A DNA stretch of 64,000 nucleotides from Meghimatium bilineatum (lineage: Eukaryota > Mollusca > Gastropoda > Stylommatophora > Philomycidae). The stretch lies in assembly GCA_034231615.1 (NCBI GenBank), contig CM067309.1, positions 34,321,280-34,385,279 on the forward strand, in the 5' to 3' direction. The notes under the pieces were generated by a model. The model searched no databases. It had not been told where the DNA came from and saw only the letters and a list, made by a program, of their open reading frames with translations. The position numbers were made by a program, and so were the translations under genes. Below, one piece after another: positions 1-11,118 of this stretch (positions are counted from its first letter, which is position 1; each line of letters opens with the position of its first letter).

Positions 1-175
1 GTCCAGCCAATAGAGGCTGGAAAATAAGATTGGTCAGGCCAACTCAATATTGAGCAGGACCACAGTCCTGACCAAGTAAGCACAGGTGATGAAGTCAGAG
101 ATACTAGGCAGAGAGGCGCACAAGTAACTTTGGTATCATGCAACCCGAGTAGTTGACATGTCTGCACAACAAAAA
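1..175 (+). repeat. Dispersed repeat E, copy 1
   Basis: Matches 39625-39780 with shared blocks such as CCAATAGAG, GATTGGT and AAGCACAGGTG in the same order and strand. The family is unknown to me; the left end is cut by the window. Confidence 0.55.
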
Positions 176-239
176 AACTATAAAAAAACTGGAGAAAAGT
201 ATGAATACATGTAATATAAGCTACTTGAAATGTATATTT

Positions 240-425
240 GGGCTACTAAGGAGCTTTTTTGGGTGGAGTTGGCTGCCCAGTCCCATTGAGGGTCAAGTGC
301 TCCAGAAGTCATGCTGAAGTCAGAGGCATCATGCCAAAAGGGGTAGTAGATATCGCAGCTAAGCTGTAGCCCATAACATTCTGTTCTTTGGACTACATCC
401 AACTAATCTGCAGGAGTTTGAGAAT
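240..425 (+). mobile_element. SINE-like family A, degenerate copy
   Basis: Contains the family A path: an actaaggagg-like block, GGAGTTGGCTG, GTCATGCTGAAGTC, GATATCGCAGC, then the 3' tail CTGCAGGAGTTTGAGAA. It lacks the 5' end. The open frame on the opposite strand here is not a gene. Confidence 0.7.
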
Positions 426-862
426 AATCACAGAAGATTAATGTTATCCTATAGTGTCAAACCACTATTAAACTCATTTTTGTATTTTGATGAATGTTTT
501 TCCCACTAAATATATTTCAATTACTGGTATAATATCTATATTTTAAAACAGAAATGGATGGAGGGTATGGTTATTGTGTTGAACATTCGATCCTACATCC
601 ACAAATAGAGGCAGTGAAAGAATGATATTCTATTGTCTTTCCCCAGGTAGTATGTTATCCACTCTTGTGTAGGGGTGATTGGAGCTTGAGCTTGCGTTCT
701 AAAGCCAGATGTGTGGTCTCAGCAGTGCTGTGACCGTGTCTGTTCAGGATGTCCCTGATGTTTTCTATCCATCTTTTCCGTGGTCTTCCTCTGGCTTTGT
801 ACACTGATCTCATTTGGTTATTGCATTCTCATTATATTCAACTTCATGTAAAGAGACACGAC
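426..862. other. No gene seen
   Basis: AT-rich DNA. 660-835 has LINE-tail-like sequence on the minus strand (GGAAGACCACGG-type Arg-rich reading) but is too decayed to classify. Confidence 0.4.
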
Positions 863-1645
863 TCACTTCCTAAAATTATTTTGTAATTTACAGTCAAAAG
901 TAGAAGGAGAACAGGTGGGAAAGGAAATCCGGGATTGGTAGTTAGTTGTCATAAAATAATCACTGCAAACTGGACACGTCCATAGTTGCTCTGATCTCTC
1001 CTTGAGTGTATCCGCCATTACACTTCTGCTGACAGTACCTGTCCTACGTTGGTTGACCATCAATCTTCTGCACCCTCCAAAATGTTCACTTCTAGCAACA
1101 CCACATTTAAATTCCTGATCTTTAATCCTGGCCATTGAAAAGGAATCATCATCCACATTAGTCTCACTCTCACGTGCTATATCTCTTAAGGAGTTCAAAA
1201 CGTCAGCGTGATCCATTGCCTGTGCCACAATCGCGCATGCCAGTTGATCCGCTCTTTCATTGGCTTGAACACCCACATATCCAGGCACGAAAATAAATGT
1301 AATCACTTTCAGCCTTGCCTTTCTCAATGCCTCAATCCACTGTTTGCGAATGAGACCCACTTGTACCTTCCTAATCATACTCATAGAGTCACTCAAGATG
1401 CAGACCTGCGTTACCTTCTGTGTGCATACCCACTCAAATGCCCTGGTCACTGCCATAGTCTCCATGGTCATGCTAGTTATAGTGACCACAAAGGCACCAT
1501 TCTCCTCCCTGATAGTTTTACCTGCGCACTGAGCTGTGAAGGCCCAAGCACCGTGAACATGTCTAATCACAGATCCATCAGTGTATATAATCACATCCCC
1601 CTCTTTGGTATTCTCACTGATCAAATCCTGCACTTCTTTCTCCAC
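863..1645 (-). pseudogene. LINE fragment, C-terminal RNase H domain
   Basis: A 260-codon open frame with RNase H motifs in order: VIIYTDGSV (first Asp), METMAVTRAFEW (Glu), VCILSDSMSM (Asp) and VGVQANERADQLA (last Asp). The usual catalytic-loop His in WVPGH is replaced by Tyr (FVPGYVG). It continues with LKERSEQLWTCPVCSDYF, a Cys-containing tail. Related tails occur at 26400, 29455, 42000 and 58090. No reverse transcriptase is attached, so this is a 5'-truncated LINE copy with a rather well kept frame. Confidence 0.8.
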
Positions 1646-1689
1646 AGCTGTGGGACACTATTCTCTGCAGTCCCTGCTAAATGATATTA

Positions 1690-1885
1690 CTACTCTGAAA
1701 CAAGTTTCAAAATCTGTGTGTAGACTTATCCATTCCGCACCTGGATTGATAACATCAAGGAATGATCTTAGCATGATTTTTCTATTCATCTCAATGGCTG
1801 AGGATAGAGGTTCATGGAGGGCTTTCGTGTCGATGTTTCCAGTATGGTACTCCTACGAGTGACTGGTTATGGATCTTATTATTAT
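1690..1885 (+). mobile_element. LINE 3' end with (TTA)n tail
   Basis: Reads PGLITSRNDLSMIF, MAEDRGSWRAFVSMFPVW and ends in TTATTATTATTATT. The same ending is found on the minus strand at 38100, 46920 and 56405. This is a typical terminal peptide of RTE-like LINE ORF2. Confidence 0.6.
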
Positions 1886-2512
1886 TATTTCTGGCAGAGC
1901 TTAACATTTTTTTATATTGCTGTAATTGGATATCTGTGGCAAAGGGGTTAGTAAGCCAGTTTCATAATCCCAATTCACACAAACTAGGTTGAGGTCTGAG
2001 CAGTAGAAGTTGTGCTATTTACATTGCACAGGCTACTAAACATATAAGCGAGACCTAAAAAACAACAATGAATACATGTGAAACAAAATAATACCGACTT
2101 GTAAAATATATTAGAATATGGCGCTTATATTATATATATTAGAATACGGGTTTCCGTAGAATGCATTGTCATTAAATATTGGGAGAAAAAATATGTACTG
2201 TTAATATGTCTCATTATTCTTTGTGACTTTTCTGCTACACATTATATAGTAATTCTAAGTTACCCCTTCATCATAAACTGCATCTAATTGCTAGCAACTG
2301 TTTAAATGAAAGATAAATGTTTCTTACAAATTATAATTATTACTAAATGCATTCAATCACAGAATCAATGCATTCTGTGTCCCACACAGAACACAAAAAA
2401 AAACACCACTGGAAATTATTACGTTGTAAGCATTCTATGGAAACGTGCATGCAAAATTTGGATGCATTTTACAAGACTATTATTTTGTTGCACAAGAACC
2501 CAGTAATAGTTT
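1886..2512. other. No gene seen
   Basis: AT-rich sequence without a supportable exon, RNA gene or recognised transposon. Confidence 0.4.
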
Positions 2513-3150
2513 AAAAGTAATGTAACACACAAGATATAAAAGTAATGTGACACACAAGATATAAAAGTAATGTGACACACAAGATATAAAAGTATTGTAA
2601 CACAAGATATATAAAAGTAATGTGACACACAAGATATAAAAGTAATGTAACACACAAGATATAAAAGTAATGTGACACACAAGATATAAAAGTAATGTGA
2701 CACAAGATATAAAAGTAATGTGACACACTATATAAAAGTAATGTGACACACAAGATATAAAAGTAATGTGACACAAGATATAAAAGTAATGTAACACAAG
2801 ATATAAAAGTAATGTGACACACAAGATGTAAAAGTAATCTGACACACAAGATATAAAAGTAATGTGACACACAAGATATACAAGTAATGTAACGCTCAAG
2901 ATATAAAAGTAATGTGACACACAAGATGTAAAAGTAATGTGACACACAAGATATAAAAGTAATGTGACACACAAGATATAAAAGTAATGTAACACACAAG
3001 ATATAAAAGTAATGTGACACACAAGATGTAAAAGTAATGTGACACACAAGATATAAAAGTAATGTGACACACAAGATATAAAAGTAATGTAACACACAAG
3101 ATATAAAAGTAATCTAACACACAAGATATAAAAGTAATCTGACACACAAG
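2513..3150. repeat. 25-bp minisatellite, about 25 units
   Basis: Unit TAATGTGACACACAAGATATAAAAG as read in two pieces (TAATGTGACACAC + AAGATATAAAAG), with 1-4-bp deletions in some units. It is open in several minus-strand frames only because the repeat lacks stop codons there. Lies just upstream of a RAD1 exon. Confidence 0.95.
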
Positions 3151-3168
3151 GTATGTTTAAATAATTTT

Positions 3169-3320
3169 CATCCACGTTACCATTGATCATTGATGCAATG
3201 ATTATTCATCCACGTTACCATTGATCATGGATGCAATGATTATTCATCCACATTACCATTGATCATTGATGCAATGATTATTCATCCACGTTACCATTGA
3301 TCATTGATACAATGATTATT
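3169..3320. repeat. 38-bp array, 4 units, abutting a RAD1 acceptor
   Basis: Four near-identical units starting CATCCACGTTACC and ending GCAATGATTATT. The array stops 17 bases before RAD1 exon 3338, so the branch-point region falls in or beside repeated DNA. Confidence 0.95.
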
Positions 3321-3337
3321 CATGTTAATTATTTCAG

Positions 3338-5400
3338 GTACAAAATCACTTTGTTGAAACCATCAGTCAAAGCATTAGCTTTGTCTGTGAAAATATCCAT
3401 TCGAACAGATGACCGCGGCTTTCTCTCCATGCAATATATGATCAGGCTAGAAGATGGGCAGATTTGTTTTGTTGAGTACTTTGTAAGTGATCTGTAAATG
3501 TGTGTATGAGTTAGTGGTGGTAGAGCACACTCGAGTCAGCAAGTAGGTGATTTGTGGGTGTATCTGTTGCTTTTACTTAGGGGTGACCATGAGACTTTCG
3601 AGGGTTTTAGTGGGTAGAAATATTAACTTATTAAAATTGATAGCATATGCTATTCAGGATATAGCCATCAGCATTGTTTTTTTTTTTGGCTGTAGTGATA
3701 TTCTTAGCAGAAAAAACTTACATTATGTAGCTTGCCATTGCTTTCTGAATGGTCTGGATGCACAATTACCCGAAGAGGGATTTGAGCCCAGTACCATGAC
3801 AGCCACAAATTAACCTATAAACTGCCCATGCGTTGCCAAGGCTAGAAATTAGAGTGAGGAATAGCAAAACTGTTTACCTTCCATGTATGTTGTAAGAGGC
3901 AACTAAGGAAGTTTTGGTTGTTTCATCTTATATAAGGTCAAAGTGACAGAAGCGATGCTGAAGTCAGATGTGTCAGGCTAAAAGGCGCAAACAAGCTGTA
4001 AACCATGACACAGCACATTCCATTCTCTGGACCAATGTACATAGTGTCAATCTATTGAGACTAAAAACTACAAAAAGTTCTAAAAAATCATACACAATCA
4101 GACAAAACCTTACACAATGTCGGGGTTAGGGCAGTAGATACATCTCTCTTAGGGAGGGGTGTTTACCTAAGAATAGCAATTTGTGCATTCTCATGTGTGC
4201 ATTTCTCTATTTGATGAATTCTTTGTGAATTCATGCAGATTGGGAGGGGGGGGTGCTTTACCGGCTAAGTTGGTTAAGTTCCTAGTACTAAAAGTCATGT
4301 TCTGATGGGGGGGGGGGGTTGTTTAAACACACACACACACACACCCCCCCCCCCCCCCCCCCAATTGCCATCAACAACCTTGTCGGGTGCATGTTATTGA
4401 GCGTAAAAGTTTTTTTTTTTTAAATACACCCTTTGTTTTAAATGTTTGTGGGATACTTCCACTTTTTCTTTTGAAAATTTATGGGTGATTGAGCAGGTTC
4501 ACTCCTTGTTTCTCACTGGTTTCTTTTCTCCCCTTCCCTAAACCCCAAATAAAATTGTGTTTTTTTTCATGTTGAAATGTATGATCATTTGTTAAATTTA
4601 AATAATGTACATTTTTATTGATTACTGTCCATATTCTTAACATTTTAGTGCAATGACTATGAGCGCATTTGTATTAAATTTAGGCAAAATAATTGATTTC
4701 GAAAAGCACCTGCAAAAGCACAATCAGAATTTTGAAAAACCTGAAAAAGTAAAAATACATCATTTCTATCATTGTTGCCTTTCAATTACGGTGCCTACTA
4801 ATGGTATACAAAATTACTGTAGGCATACTTACCAGTAGATAAATCCTTCAAAGTCTGACTCATCCAAATCTCCCAACAATGTTTGAAACTCACCTTGTTT
4901 TAACATTGTCCTCATATACGTTGTTGCTATAATCGTCAGCCTCACTATTAATAATGAATCGTAAACAGATCTCTTCCTTTTTTTTTACGTTGAACTATTT
5001 ATTTTCAAGATTATGGTATAATGCTACCTCTTACATTGGTTCTTTCATAAAAAATGGTGGTAAACATTTGTCAAATGAGTGCGCACTGTATCTGCACAGA
5101 ATCAGGTTTATATTGGGAAATTAGTGCTCCCTATGTGACGTCAGAGTAACACAGTCAGCTGCTGTATGCGGTCAAAGTTAGCAGTATACAAATGATTGAC
5201 TATTGGTTAATTTAACTCACCCATTCCAAAACCGACTCTCTCTTTCCCCCCCAGCTTTTTCCATTGAAATTTTCCAAACAAAAGTCAGCTTTAGATCGAG
5301 TATATATATGTATGTGTGTGTTTAGATATTGTATAACTATAACAGTAAATATCTTTCCTTTCAGTGTTCACCCGATGAACCGGCCAAGGAAGTGGATTAG
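3338..5400 (+). CDS. RAD1: RAD1 checkpoint clamp subunit, last two exons (5' part outside the window)
   Basis: RAD1 is one subunit of the nuclear 9-1-1 ring (RAD9-RAD1-HUS1) that is loaded at DNA damage and activates ATR signalling. Exon 3338-3482 follows an acceptor ending TTTCAG and reads YKITLLKPSVKALALS, then VSIRTDDRGFLSMQYMIR-like sequence and DGQICFVEYF, closely matching the C-terminal strands of animal RAD1 as I know them. It ends at donor GTAAGT in phase 0. Exon 5365-5400, after an acceptor TTTCAG, reads CSPDEPAKEVD and a TAG stop, matching the usual acidic C terminus. The acceptor leaves one base (G) of a split codon, probably Arg. I found no earlier exons in 1-3337, so they should lie to the left. 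The 1.88-kb intron holds SINE copies and homopolymer tracts. A 38-bp array ends 17 bases before the first acceptor. Identity is secure; the gene is partial only because of the window edge. Confidence 0.93.
3575..3825 (-). mobile_element. tRNA-derived SINE, family D, decayed copy
   Basis: Reverse-strand match to 10085-10310: a B-box-like GGGCTCAAATCCC, then AATTGTGCATCCAGACC, a CATTCAGAAAGCAATGGCAA block, ACTACAGCC and a GATATAGCC..CTGAATAGCATATGCTA block. Confidence 0.75.
3835..4045 (+). mobile_element. SINE-like family A, partial copy
   Basis: Carries TTTACCTTCCATGTATGTTG, GGCAACTAAGG, GCTGAAGTCAGATGTGTCAG and CATTCCATTCTCTGGAC. The 3' tail is lost. Confidence 0.75.
4238..4420. repeat. Homopolymer and dinucleotide tracts in the RAD1 intron
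   Basis: Successive G runs, an (AC)n run near 4328-4344 and a C run of about 20 near 4345-4362. Simple sequence; assembly errors are likely here. Confidence 0.9.
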
Positions 5401-6230
5401 GAGCTGGTTGTAACATTCTCATTATGTAAATACATTTCTTGAGTACAGACAATACTTTGTGTCAAGATTGTTCATTGCTTGTCCTTTGTTTAATTTTACA
5501 ACAATCAATCAAGATCCTTTGCCCTCAGAAGAACATAGGCAATGTTGATCTTGACAGTTCATTGTTTAATTGCTAAGTCTACTTCTAACATCACCAGGAT
5601 TCTATTATCATGCTACTTGTGGTCCTATAGACCACACTTCTACAGGGATGCACCAGATTTTGCACTGGTCTCGTGTGACTCCCAGGCCTAGCAGATATCC
5701 AAGACACTAAAAACACTGTTTTTCTTTGTACATCCCAGTAACATATTGCAAATCTCATACAAGACACCTGGTCAATACTTTGGAGATTTAGAAATGATTA
5801 CACACAAGACTAACAAATGGTACCTCTGTACCCACAACCTTAAATACTGTTACAGCACAGTGTGCAACAATAGTTGATCTGGACAGCCAGGTTGTCGGGT
5901 ACCATAGCTCATGATTGTGAGCAAGTATTTGGAGAAGTGTAGTTAGCCTGGTTAGTGAGTAAAAAGTCTATGCTGAACACAGCACAGTGACAGAGAGCAA
6001 CTCACTGCAAGTGGTGATACACTCTAGACAATATATGGAAGCCATAACTAAGGCAGTGCACCATCAGTTGTGTGCACAAGATAGTCAACCCAAATCCAAC
6101 TTCCTCTATAGGAAACTGCCACCCAATGATATCTTATCCTGTAAAGTTCAAGGGTCTAGTGGGTGATAAAATATCATGGCATATAGTTGATACTCGCTCC
6201 ATCATTAGAGACGAATTGAAAGGCTGTAAT
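5401..6230. other. RAD1 3' UTR and intergenic DNA
   Basis: The RAD1 3' UTR must begin at 5401. I see no AATAAA in the first 200 bases, so the poly(A) site is not placed. The rest shows no supportable feature. Confidence 0.4.
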
Positions 6231-6233
6231 AGA

Positions 6234-6587
6234 CTAGGGAAAGACTGTAATAGACTGTAAAAGACAACTTGAATCAAAGGCATGCAGAGATTGGATGTGT
6301 ATTGTTGAGGTGCAAATATAGCAGCGTTTGGTGTAAATAAGCAGCACAGTGCACTGACGTTCTTTGTGTCTGCTCACACCACATGAACAATCTTGCAAGG
6401 CAATTGTGAGTGAATGCAAAAACACATTCGTCTTCCCTGACAATTCAAATGCTTTGAGAACACTCTCCCATTGATGTAAATCAAACATATCTCCCTTAAT
6501 ACAGATGCTATTAACAAAAACTTTGGTCTCCACCAGATTCAAATCTTTGAACATATCAAATGCGCGTGTGATTTCCACCTCCCCCAT
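6234..6587 (-). other. Unrecognised open frame, 117 codons
   Basis: Starts MGEVEITRAFDMF and includes NSICIKGDMFDLHQWE and ALQDCSCGVSRHKERQ. It has a protein-like composition for its first ~80 codons, then degrades. I do not recognise it. It could be a host exon or a piece of an unknown transposon; no copy is seen elsewhere in the window. Confidence 0.25.
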
Positions 6588-7000
6588 ACCATAGACCTAG
6601 TAATGATTGAGAATAGTCAACATGATTGATCTATGTCAATATTGATCAATTTCACAGGAAATCAGGTCCTACAAATGATATTGATCAAGATTACTCTGCT
6701 TTTGAGACTAGGCCTAGTTTTCACTATTTCTATGTGGGTCATTCTTTGGGGATACGCGCAGAACAAATGTTGTGTATGCTTCTATCAAAATTTTCAGAAA
6801 AATCAGATCCGTTTTGAAACCCTGTTTCACTAGAGATATGTAGAAATTTCTTTATGTGAACTAGGTCTATATGTTCGGAGTAGTTAAGAGTTATAGAATG
6901 ATGTTGTCATGTTGTGCAAGGGAGACTGCTTTGCAGACTTTATAATAGGGGAAAGTGACAGCTGTGTTATTTCTTGTGACCACAAATAGAAGTTCAGTTC

Positions 7001-7280
7001 TTCTTTTTCTTCTGCATTCGTTCTCAAACTCCTACAGATTAGCAGGATGTAGTCCATAGAATAGAATGCATTGTGTCATGGTTTACAGCATTGCTGCGAT
7101 ATCTGCACCTTTCGGCCTGACACATCAGACTTCAGCATGGCTTTGGGTCACTGACCCTGTATGGGATGGGACAGCCAACTCCATCTCATAACCTCCTTAG
7201 TCACCTTTTAGAACATGCGTGGAAGGTAAACAATGTTGCTGTTCTTTGCTTCCCTTTCAGGCCCCGGCAACACACAGGCG
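7001..7280 (-). mobile_element. SINE-like family A, full copy with target-site duplication
   Basis: Complete element on the minus strand from GTGTTGCCGGGGCCTGAAAG to a GAAGAAG tail. It is flanked by the 12-bp direct repeat GAAGTTCAGTTC at 6989-7000 and 7281-7292, evidence of retrotransposition. Confidence 0.9.
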
Positions 7281-7354
7281 GAAGTTCAGTTCAATGTTTC
7301 AGGCATGGAATATATGGTTTCTTTCTGTTAGTGTTAGTTAGAGATCAACGTGTA

Positions 7355-7490
7355 GCTTGACATATGATTTGTGTATTGTAATTTGTATGATTTTTGTGTG
7401 TGCGCATCATTACCTACTAGTTTTAGCTATAGTCTGTCGTCTCTCATTGAAGCGATATATAAAACTGTGTTTTACGTAAGTCGAACTGTT
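7355..7490 (+). mobile_element. Penelope-like 3' terminal repeat fragment, family 2
   Basis: Matches 32484-32645 and, inverted, 18245-18400: TATGATTTGTGTATTGTAAT, a CATTACC(T/C)ACTAGTTTT block, GCGATATATAAAACTG and TTTTACGTAAGTC. No coding part remains. Confidence 0.6.
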
Positions 7491-7824
7491 CACAACACTA
7501 GATTGCTCTTTCTATCTGTCTTTAGTATTCTCAATATCCACATTTCATTTTAAAATAAGCAATTTGAGATAATCTTGATATATTTCAGATAAAACCAATA
7601 CAATACAGCTGTATAAACACAAACAAGAAAGCAATGAATGTTTGTTTAGAAACATACTCTCAATATATTTACAGAAATGTTGCAACATTATACTAAAATA
7701 GAAACAACAGGTTCTTATATCTTGTTGACCAAACTCAATGATAGTTGAATCTATAGTGCCGGGGATCGCTACAATGAAGTACTTCCAATGACATGGTATG
7801 ACGAATTGAGGGGTTGTGTATATG

Positions 7825-8050
7825 TATATATAAAGATCAGGCAAATAAAATACTTTGGACACATTAAAAGACATGACACCTTATTGAAGACCTTACTTGA
7901 GGGTAAAGTCAAAGGGAAGCGAGCAAGAGGTAGGCAGAGATACAAGTGGGAGAGTAACATTACACGATGGACAGGTTAGTCTAGCAGAGTGCACCACCAA
8001 GACAGGAGATACGTTGCAGCCAACCTTCGTTGCGGAGACTGCACTTGATG
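7825..8050 (+). mobile_element. LINE 3' end (QIKYFGHIKRHDTLL family)
   Basis: Reads IRQIKYFGHIKRHDTLLKT, GKRARGRQRYKWESNITRW and LAECTTKT. Near-identical to 44396-44700 (-) and partly to 62300-62435 (+), so this family moved recently. Confidence 0.8.
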
Positions 8051-8095
8051 AAGAAGTATATGTACGTCACTGTTACCATGAATGTCTCTACTGTT

Positions 8096-8255
8096 CTTCT
8101 TCTTCTTCAGCGTTCATTCTCAAACTTCTGCTGGATTTCTCTTGTAACAGGACAATGGTCCTACAAGATTTCCAGTTGAATATAGTCCAGAGAATGGAAA
8201 TGCGTTGTGTTGCCGTTTTATTTGCGCCAATGGCCCAACACATCCATCTTTGACG
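8096..8255 (-). mobile_element. SINE-like family B copy with target-site duplication
   Basis: 160 bp; on the minus strand it runs from GATGGATGTGTTGGGCCATT through GGCGCAAATAAAACGGC to a GAAGAAGAAGAA tail. Flanked by the perfect 12-bp repeat GTCTCTACTGTT (8084-8095, 8256-8267). Confidence 0.92.
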
Positions 8256-8267
8256 GTCTCTACTGTT

Positions 8268-8435
8268 CAATATCTGTTCAGTGAAACAATGTGTTTCAAT
8301 GCTTTTGTGATAGTGCCATTATTTTTAACTGTTTCTTCACTGATTTGTATTTTCTTAAAAAGGACCTTATGGTTGAAACATTTAAAATGTCTTGAATACT
8401 GTTGCTTGTATTTTTTCATACTTTCATTGTAAAGC
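8268..8435 (+). mobile_element. Penelope-like 3' end fragment, family 3
   Basis: Matches 59060-59310 on the other strand, in DNA and in the fossil peptide NAFVIVPLFLTV...LKRTL. The ending AAAGGACCTTATGGTTGAAA resembles the 3' ends of Penelope-like elements in this window. Confidence 0.5.
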
Positions 8436-8562
8436 TTATCACACTTGTGTTCTACATTAGTAATATTATCATACCAGTTTTACTGCAGTCTGACTTATTA
8501 TCATACCAGTTTTACAGCAGTCTGACTTATTATCATTTATAGTATGATGAATATTAAAATGT

Positions 8563-9770
8563 TACTGACCAGCAATCCAGAGTATACTTATCTCTCATTA
8601 CCATGGGTGTGTTTAATCCAGAGTATACTTATCTCTCATTACCATGGGTGTGTTTAATCCAGAGTATACTTATCTCTCATTACCATGGGTGTGTTTAATC
8701 CAGAGTATACTTATCTCTCATTACCATGGGTGTGTTTAATCCAGAGTATACTTATCTCTCATTACCATGGGTGTGTTTAATCCAGAGTATACTTATCTCT
8801 CATTACCATGGGTGTGTTTAATCCAGAGTATACTTATCTCTCATTACCATGGGTGTGTTTAATCCAGAGTATACTTATCTCTCATTACCATGGGTGTGTT
8901 TAATCCAGAGTATACTTATCTCTCATTACCATGGGTGTGTTTAATCCAGAGTATACTTATCTCTCATTACAATGGGTGTGTTTAATCCAGATATATCTCT
9001 TATTACCATGGGTGTGTTTAATCCAGAGTATACTTATCTCTCATTACCATGGGTGTGTTTAATCCAGAGTATACTTATCTCTCATTACCATGGGTGTGTT
9101 TAATCCAGAGTATACTTATCTCTCATTACCATGGGTGTGTTTAATCCAGAGTATACTTATCTCTCATTACCATGGGTGTGTTTAATCCAGAGTATACTTA
9201 TCTCTCATTACCATGGGTGTGTTTAATCCAGAGTATACTTATCTCTCATTACCATGGGTGTGTTTAATCCAGAGTATACTTATCTCTCATTACCATGGGT
9301 GTGTTTAATCCAGAGTATACTTATCTCTCATTACCATGGGTGTGTTTAATCCAGAGTATACTTATCTCTCATTACCATGGGTGTGTTTAATCCAGATATA
9401 TCTCTTATTACCATGGGTGTGTTTAATCCAGAGTATACTTATCTCTCATTACCATGGGTGTGTTTAATCCAGATATATCTCTTATTACCATGGGTGTGTT
9501 TAATCCAGAGTATACTTATCTCTTATTACCATGGGTGTGTTTAATCCAGAGTATACTTATCTCTCATTACCATGGGTGTGTTTAATCCAGAGTATACTTA
9601 TCTCTCATTACCATGGGTGTGTTTAATCCAGAGTATACTTATCTCTCATTACCATGGGTGTGTTTAATCCAGAGTATACTTATCTCTCATTACCATGGGT
9701 GTGTTTAATCCAGAGTATACTTATCTCTTATTACCATTAGAGTGTGTAATCCAGAGCATATGTATCTCCC
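8563..9770. repeat. 41-bp minisatellite, about 29 units
   Basis: Unit reads GTGTGTTTAATCCAGAG + TATACTTATCTCTCATTACC + ATGG. Most units are identical; at least three carry the same 6-7-bp deletion (CCAGATATATCTCTTATT). The unit corresponds to the left-end region of the TTAA-type element. Confidence 0.97.
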
Positions 9771-9839
9771 ATTACCATGGGGGTGTGTGCAGATGTTTGA
9801 GATATCAACAGAACAATCTTTAAAAATCTGTATAAGATC

Positions 9840-10000
9840 AAATAAAGACATGGACAGACAACAACAGCAATGGACTGGGCAAGATTTTTCCTCACTTATC
9901 GCATCTTTGAAGATAGAAATCACTGGAGGACTGTGTGCTGAAGCGTCAAATGAGGTGACCCGGACAGGTTATGGGTTTATAGATACTCTGGTTCCTCTTC
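9840..10000 (+). mobile_element. LINE 3' end fragment
   Basis: Reads WTGQDFSSLIASLK then GLCAEASNEVTRTGYGFIDT, resembling the terminal (D)R..W..LCAEAS peptide of the (TTA)n-tailed LINE family and the copy at 55660. Confidence 0.55.
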
Positions 10001-10084
10001 ATATCGTGAAAATATTTTGCCTTTTACTAAATATTTCTGTGGAGAGGAGCACCACAATTTGTCTTTAGACTATTTTTCAATCCT

Positions 10085-10310
10085 TGTCCGGCTCTGTGGC
10101 GAAGTGGTACAGAGCGCGTCTGTGACGGCAAAGGAACCGAGTTCGATCCTCACCACAGGCAATTGTGCATCCGGACCGTTCAGAAAGCAATGGCAACCTA
10201 CTGAACGTATTTATATTGCCTATAAAATCACCACAGCCAACAAATGCTGGGTTGATAGCTACGTCCTGGATAGGATATGCTACCAATTATTTTTTTTAGA
10301 TAGATAAGAT
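10085..10310 (+). mobile_element. tRNA-derived SINE, family D, best copy
   Basis: A tRNA-like head with an A-box-like TGGCGAAGTGGT and B box GTTCGATCC and a closing ACCACAGG, then a non-tRNA body (CAGAAAGCAATGGCAACCTA; ACCACAGCC; GATATGCTACC). Copies at 40492 and 3575 share the body, so this is a SINE and not a functional tRNA. Confidence 0.85.
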
Positions 10311-10600
10311 CAAACTCACATCATAGAGCTTTCAAATGTTCAATGTGTCATAATGGATGTTTACATGTTCTGAATGAATGTGAAAACCCCAGAGTTATTT
10401 CAAAACTGAAATTATATTTATTATAATGGTAGACATTGATTTACATTATTTTATATATATATATGTATACAATATATATACTAGAATTTATAATTTTTGA
10501 AGAATAACAATCATATCCTTGTCGACAGACTGTATTTTGTGGGTGCCACCATTTTTGAACAATGTACTATCTTTGATGAACTATTCTTAGTAATGTTTGT

Positions 10601-11085
10601 TTGTTTTGCGTTCGCTCCATTGTAACCATCACGGATATCCGTGCGATTTCCGCCAGGAGCGTGATTACGCTGTGCCACCATTATGCGCCTTGTAGGCCTA
10701 GCACATCCGATTTCCGCATGCCTTGACAATTCGGGTGGGCTACCCTTAGCCTGTGACAGCCTCTATATCTGTCTCCAGGCTCGCGTAGTGGTGACTCTTC
10801 GCCCAGACGATTTTTGCTCTCGTCTGACTCGCACGAGGTGTTCCACTGTCTATGAACTTGCCTCGTGTAATTGGACGTGCTGTGCCTGTGCCCATTGGGT
10901 ACTGAACCGTTTCTCATCCGTGAGCCTGGTTCCTTAAGGGGAAGAACTCAACAGAGGAGTTGGACCCTGGCTCTTTCGCCCTCTTAGCCGAGGTGTCATT
11001 CACCGACATCGTGTACCCCTTGTCCAAGTTCGAGTCTCACACCACGCGTTTGAGATCAAGGCGTTCTCGAGCTGACGCAGATGAA
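10601..11085 (-). mobile_element. SINE-like family C copy
   Basis: Minus-strand element matching 42860-43593: includes GAACCAGGCTC, GGTTCAGTACCCAATGGGCA, AATTACACGAGGCAAGTTCA and the AATCGGATGTGCTAGG core. Its 3' end resembles the GAGCGAA end of families A and B. Confidence 0.75.
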
Positions 11086-11118
11086 GGTTACGGGTAAAAG
11101 TATTTTGGTTACAGGTAA

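Larger units (their letters stand above)
8553..10600 (+). mobile_element. TTAA-type (piggyBac-like) non-autonomous element, copy 3, expanded
   Basis: Starts with a degenerate ATTAAAATGTTACTGACC end and shares internal blocks with 27889-28368 and 29052-30052 (CCCCAGAGTTATTTCAAAAC near 10387; AGACTGTATTTTGTGGGTGC near 10527). It has swollen to about 2 kb by a 41-bp tandem array and by LINE and SINE insertions. The right terminus is lost at a family C SINE. Confidence 0.7.

Noticed and set aside
1208..1684. Plus-strand 158-codon frame
   Set aside because: Shadow of the RNase H frame on the minus strand, which has recognisable motifs.
3140..3156. AAG|GTATGT after the 25-bp array as a donor of the preceding RAD1 exon
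   Set aside because: Joined to 3338 in the needed phase, the upstream frame meets TGA within the last repeat unit, and the peptide does not resemble RAD1.
2419..3190. Long minus-strand open frames over the 25-bp array (up to 236 codons)
   Set aside because: They exist because the repeat lacks stops; all three minus frames are open in parts, and the peptide is a simple repeat with no family signature.
10085..10160. A functional tRNA gene
   Set aside because: A and B boxes are present, but the arms do not pair into a full cloverleaf and the unit continues into a repeated SINE body found at two other sites.
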